Part shown: positions 61,061 to 64,000 of the stretch, in pieces
Numbering within the stretch: position 1 is the first letter of the stretch
Layout of the letters: every line of letters starts with the position of its first letter
Assembly (NCBI RefSeq): GCF_043951865.1
Contig: NZ_JBINJF010000021.1
Location: 1 to 64,000 of the forward strand
Origin: JAMQKA01 sp043951865
Lineage (GTDB): Bacteria; Bacteroidota; Rhodothermia; Balneolales; Balneolaceae
Direction: 5' to 3'
Length of the DNA stretch: 64,000 nt
Notes under the pieces: model-generated
Databases searched by the model: none
What the model was told of the DNA's origin: nothing
What the model saw: only the letters and a program-made list of their open reading frames with translations
Translations under genes and position numbers: made by a program

Positions 61061-61822
61061 ATGATGCAGGGGCTTCCTCATAATCTGGTAGATAACAACC
61101 GCTACCTGGTACGCTTTGCCCGGGATGAACGTGAGTTGGAGGCGGCCCAGCGTCTCCGTTTTAACGTGTTTAACCTGGAGCTCGGTGAGGGACTGGACAA
61201 ATCGTACGAGCTGGAACGCGATGTCGATCCCTATGACAGGCAGTGTCACCACCTGGTGGTGATTGAGCGGAGCAGTGGTGCAGTTATCGGCACCTATCGT
61301 ATGCAAACGCATGCCATGGCCCGGCAGAACAACGGGTTTTATACCGAGCACGAGTATCAGATACATTCCCTTCCCCCCAGTATTCTGGAAAAATCTGTGG
61401 AGGTCGGGCGCGCATGCATCCATAAAGAGCACCGCAGCGGGCGTGTATTGTACCTGCTGTGGCGGGGAATTGCAAAATATATGACGCATACCGACAGTCG
61501 GTATCTTTTTGGCTGCTGTTCCATCACCAGCCAGGACCCCCGGGAAGCCTGGCTGGTGATGGAATACCTGGAGCAAAACAACTTGACCCATGGCCAGCTG
61601 TACGTGCCAACCAGGCCAGACTACCGGTGCCCGCCTGCAGATTTCGATCCTGTTGACTCCCAAAAAGTGAAACTCCCCCAGCTTTTCCGTCTCTACATGG
61701 ATCTCGGGGCCAAAGTCTGTAGTCCTCCGGCTATCGATCGAGAGTTCAAAACAATTGATTATCTTGTTATACTTGATACCGAGGCACTGGATGAACGAAC
61801 GCGAACGCTTTTTTTCAAGTAG
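61061..61822 (+). CDS. GlsB/OlsB-like N-acyltransferase (amino-acid lipid synthesis)
   Basis: A 253-residue GNAT-like acyltransferase that would join a 3-hydroxy-acyl group from ACP to an amino acid (glycine, ornithine or a related one). Typical parts are EAAQRLRFNVFNLELGEG (about residue 27), DPYDRQCHHLVVIERSSGAV, and VEVGRACIHKEHRSGRVLYL (about 111), with GCCSITSQDP. The downstream gene encodes the second acyltransferase, so the pair probably makes a diacylated amino-acid lipid of the outer membrane. Whether the head group is glycine, serine or ornithine cannot be told. Confidence 0.8.
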   Translation: MMQGLPHNLVDNNRYLVRFARDERELEAAQRLRFNVFNLELGEGLDKSYELERDVDPYDRQCHHLVVIERSSGAVIGTYRMQTHAMARQNNGFYTEHEYQIHSLPPSILEKSVEVGRACIHKEHRSGRVLYLLWRGIAKYMTHTDSRYLFGCCSITSQDPREAWLVMEYLEQNNLTHGQLYVPTRPDYRCPPADFDPVDSQKVKLPQLFRLYMDLGAKVCSPPAIDREFKTIDYLVILDTEALDERTRTLFFK

Positions 61823-62618
61823 CAAAAAATATCAGATGGCATACCTGAGGGTCTTGGCCCGCTCCGTAGGTTTTTTTACAGTTACCGTGGGACTATATTT
61901 GGGATACCTGGCGGGAAGAGGCTTCCTGTTACTTGCAGGCAGAGATTCCATTACATGGCGCAACGCGATGGTCCGCCGGTGGGCTAAAAGTGCCGCTGCC
62001 ATTATTCGCCTGGATATTGAAGTGGAGGGAATGCCTCCCGAACCTCCTTTCTTTATGGTGTGCAATCATCTCAGCTACCTGGATGTTCTTCCTTTTTTTA
62101 TCACCACGGATTGTGTATTTGTGGCCAAAAGCGAGGTCAGGTCATGGCCGTTGCTCGGTCGAATGGCCCAGGACATCAATGTCATATTTATCAACCGGAC
62201 GCTGAAAAGAGATATTCCCAGGGTAAATCGTTTGATTGAGGAAAATATTAGCAGCAGGCAGGGGATTATCATTTTCCCGGAGGGAACAACTACCAAAGGG
62301 GAGAAGGTAAAAAGATTTAAATCTTCATTGCTCCAGTATGCGGCCTCTCGGAATTTTCCTGTATCTTACGCATCAATTACTTACGCCACACCCGGCTCAG
62401 AGAAATCCGCAGAGGAGTGGGTCTGCTGGTGGGGAGACATGACATTTTTGGACCATTTTTTCAAGATGCTCACATTGCCTTCAATCCGTGCGGTTGTTAA
62501 GTTCGGCAGTAAAAAAGTGAGTGACAACGACAGGAAAGTACTGGCCCGGCGGTTGCACCGGCGCGTCAGCGATCAATTTCGACCGGTAGTAAAAGGCAGG
62601 CAGAAAATATATGAATGA
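61791..62618 (+). CDS. PlsC-type O-acyltransferase (GlsA/OlsA-like)
   Basis: About 275 residues; a membrane-associated acyltransferase that O-acylates the product of the N-acyltransferase or lysophosphatidic acid. One N-terminal hydrophobic helix (about 27-47), then the catalytic H93-x4-D98 in CNHLSYLD, and FPEGTTTKG (about 165), the substrate-binding block. It overlaps the preceding gene by 32 nt from the ATG at 61791. Its length and the neighbour favour the amino-acid-lipid role over plain PlsC. Confidence 0.82.
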   Translation: MNERERFFSSSKKYQMAYLRVLARSVGFFTVTVGLYLGYLAGRGFLLLAGRDSITWRNAMVRRWAKSAAAIIRLDIEVEGMPPEPPFFMVCNHLSYLDVLPFFITTDCVFVAKSEVRSWPLLGRMAQDINVIFINRTLKRDIPRVNRLIEENISSRQGIIIFPEGTTTKGEKVKRFKSSLLQYAASRNFPVSYASITYATPGSEKSAEEWVCWWGDMTFLDHFFKMLTLPSIRAVVKFGSKKVSDNDRKVLARRLHRRVSDQFRPVVKGRQKIYE

Positions 62619-63141
62619 AGCAGGAGCACTCGCAGCCACAAACATTCATTTTGTAGAGCAGGGAATCTCGCTGTTAGATGATATCAGCGATGACCTGTAC
62701 GTAAATGTTGACTCCCCCCATCACAAAAGTGGTGTCGGTCGGCATATGCGGCACGTGCTCGAGCACTATATCGCCCTGTTGTCCCATTCCGAGGGCAGGG
62801 TCGACTACGATGCACGCAAACGGGACGAAGAGCTTGAAACCGACCGCTTGCATGCCATTTCGGTCGCACAGCAGGTCGCCGGTCAGCTTGAAGCCTTAAC
62901 AGCTGGTGCGGATCAAAAACTGTTGATAAAAAACAATGAAATTGGCGAACGCGGAGATTACTGCTGGAGCAGGTCCAGTTTCGGGCGGGAACTTCAGTTT
63001 ATGATAAGCCATACGGTACACCATTACGCGTTAATAGCGATTATTCTCAGAATTCAGGGCTACACCCCGGATGAATATTTTGGCGTGGCTCCCTCCACCC
63101 TCCGCTACGAAACGCAGCTGCAAGACCGGCCGACGGGGTAA
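62611..63141 (+). CDS. DinB-like four-helix protein
   Basis: A 176-residue protein resembling the DinB/YfiT superfamily: RHMRHVLEHY with H48 and ISHTVHHYALIAI with H134 and H138 can form the metal-binding histidine set of these thiol- or metal-dependent proteins. The start overlaps the preceding gene by 8 nt, so it is in the same operon. Because this organism makes bacillithiol, a DinB-type bacillithiol transferase is a possibility, but no direct evidence supports it. Confidence 0.7.
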   Translation: MNEAGALAATNIHFVEQGISLLDDISDDLYVNVDSPHHKSGVGRHMRHVLEHYIALLSHSEGRVDYDARKRDEELETDRLHAISVAQQVAGQLEALTAGADQKLLIKNNEIGERGDYCWSRSSFGRELQFMISHTVHHYALIAIILRIQGYTPDEYFGVAPSTLRYETQLQDRPTG

Positions 63142-63160
63142 GCCTTCAGACAGGAGATAA

Positions 63161-64000
63161 ATGGATGACAAGCGTTTTTCTTGGTTTCAGGGATGGAAAC
63201 GTGTAGCAATCATCTACATCGGCCTGCTCTTTCTCTCCCATGTATGGCAATACCTGCAGCCCGACAACCACGACCTGGAACCCGGCCAGCAGCATTTGAC
63301 GGTGAACCAGGTTGAGGGCGACTCGGTACTGACAGGCAAGCCGCTTAAAATTGCCTATCGGGATGAATACCGAGGGGATGAGGAAAAGCCTCCGGTGATT
63401 CTCCTGCTGCACGGGAGTCCGGTGGGCGTTCCTTTTTTACCGGAATTGGTTGAGACGCTGTCTGCCCGGAACCGGGTGATTGCCCCGGACTTCCCGGGCT
63501 ACGATGCCTCAAGCCGGGAAATACCGGATTACTCCATGAAGTCTTTCTCGGTATACATGGACCAGGTGCTGGATAGCCTGGAAATCGACCGCGCCCACCT
63601 CGTAGGATACAGCATGGGGGCGGGGGTTGCCATACAGATGTCGCACCTCTTTCCCGAACGCGTATCCTCCATCGTGATGCTTTCCGGCATAGGCGTGCAG
63701 GAGCTGGAGCTGCTGGGCAGCTACCACCTGAACCATGCGGTCCACGGGGGGCAGCTGTTCCTCGTGTGGCTGATGCATGAAGCAATTCCACATTTTGGTC
63801 TGCTGAGCGATATTCCCGTAAACGTACCCTATGCACGCACGTTTTACGACTCCGATCAACGCCCGTTGCGAACGTACCTGAAGCAGTATAAAAAACCGAT
63901 GCTTATTCAACACGGAAAAGAAGACGGGCTTGTGCCACTGGCTGCTGCCAATGAACATCACCGGCTGGTGCCGCAGAGCAAGCTGATACTGTATGAGGGG
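63161..64000 (+). CDS. Alpha/beta hydrolase, truncated by the window end
   Basis: At least 280 residues; the C-terminus lies beyond 64000. AGGAG (63152-63156) precedes the ATG. An N-terminal hydrophobic segment (about 14-28) probably anchors it in the membrane. The oxyanion LLLHGSPVG (about 82) and the nucleophile elbow GYSMGAG (about 148) are present, and HGKEDGLVP near 261 supplies the likely acid. The catalytic histidine would be past the edge. It may process lipids or esters in the same operon. Confidence 0.85.
   Translation, partial: MDDKRFSWFQGWKRVAIIYIGLLFLSHVWQYLQPDNHDLEPGQQHLTVNQVEGDSVLTGKPLKIAYRDEYRGDEEKPPVILLLHGSPVGVPFLPELVETLSARNRVIAPDFPGYDASSREIPDYSMKSFSVYMDQVLDSLEIDRAHLVGYSMGAGVAIQMSHLFPERVSSIVMLSGIGVQELELLGSYHLNHAVHGGQLFLVWLMHEAIPHFGLLSDIPVNVPYARTFYDSDQRPLRTYLKQYKKPMLIQHGKEDGLVPLAAANEHHRLVPQSKLILYEG

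Noticed and set aside
1..64000. tRNA, rRNA, tmRNA, RNase P and SRP RNA genes
   Set aside because: I looked for their signature sequences in the intergenic gaps and found none, although small RNAs of unknown families cannot be excluded.

Overview
The window looks like chromosomal DNA from a free-living, probably marine or halophilic member of the Balneolota/Rhodothermota-Bacteroidota side of the FCB group. This is inferred from a DUF2723 membrane protein, a Mth938-domain protein, a bifunctional nuclease with a UVR tail, bacillithiol synthesis (BshC), a PID-CTERM sorting-tail protein, a TorF-family porin beside amtB, and several promoters of the Bacteroidota type (TTG, about 20 nt, TAnnTTTG). 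No rRNA, tRNA, CRISPR array, transposase gene or prophage was recognised.

Layout. 1-1149: an outer-membrane beta-barrel gene and a repeat fragment. 1150-10153: part of an exopolysaccharide locus: a sugar aminotransferase, a PglF-type nucleotide-sugar 4,6-dehydratase, a Wzc-like tyrosine autokinase/co-polymerase, an SLBB-only protein, a UDP-glucuronate 4-epimerase and a 60-residue PID-CTERM protein. Glycosyltransferases, flippase, polymerase and a full Wza are not here. 10545-22818 (minus strand): dnaB, a family-4-like uracil-DNA glycosylase, mtaB, then nuoH-G-F-E-D-C-B-A, the first half of complex I, transcribed from a good promoter just before nuoA. 23007-29602: a Mth938 protein, bfn-bshC-fau, the SatD/DUF3307 pair, DUF445 and ybeY. 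29624-39552: an orphan acidic protein, DUF2723, an Na+-dependent transporter, GNAT, a TPR lipoprotein, an SGNH hydrolase and a DUF192 lipoprotein. 40366-49982: the classical rimP-nusA-infB-rbfA-truB-ribF-rpsO-pnp translation/RNA cluster, headed by a terminator-like hairpin. 50127-58669: an M16 protease, torF/amtB, an aminotransferase, asnS and holA. 58746-64000: an ECF sigma factor, a ParA-type ATPase with a small ribbon-helix-helix-like partner, and a lipid operon (N-acyltransferase, O-acyltransferase, DinB-like, alpha/beta hydrolase cut by the window edge).

The most unusual content is outside the standard genes. Two families of short dispersed palindromic repeats occur: a roughly 118-bp MITE-like element with imperfect terminal inverted repeats, and a roughly 100-bp element. 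A CATCTACA octamer recurs upstream of exopolysaccharide genes and parA. Perfect hairpins and heptanucleotide tandem arrays sit in intercistronic gaps of the nuo and ybeY operons. Several proteins depart from their family: a glycosylase that has lost most of its Fe-S cysteines, an asparaginyl-tRNA synthetase with a coiled-coil insertion, a YbeY with an altered third metal ligand, and an IF2 with a very long charged N-terminus. Most other genes are ordinary housekeeping functions.
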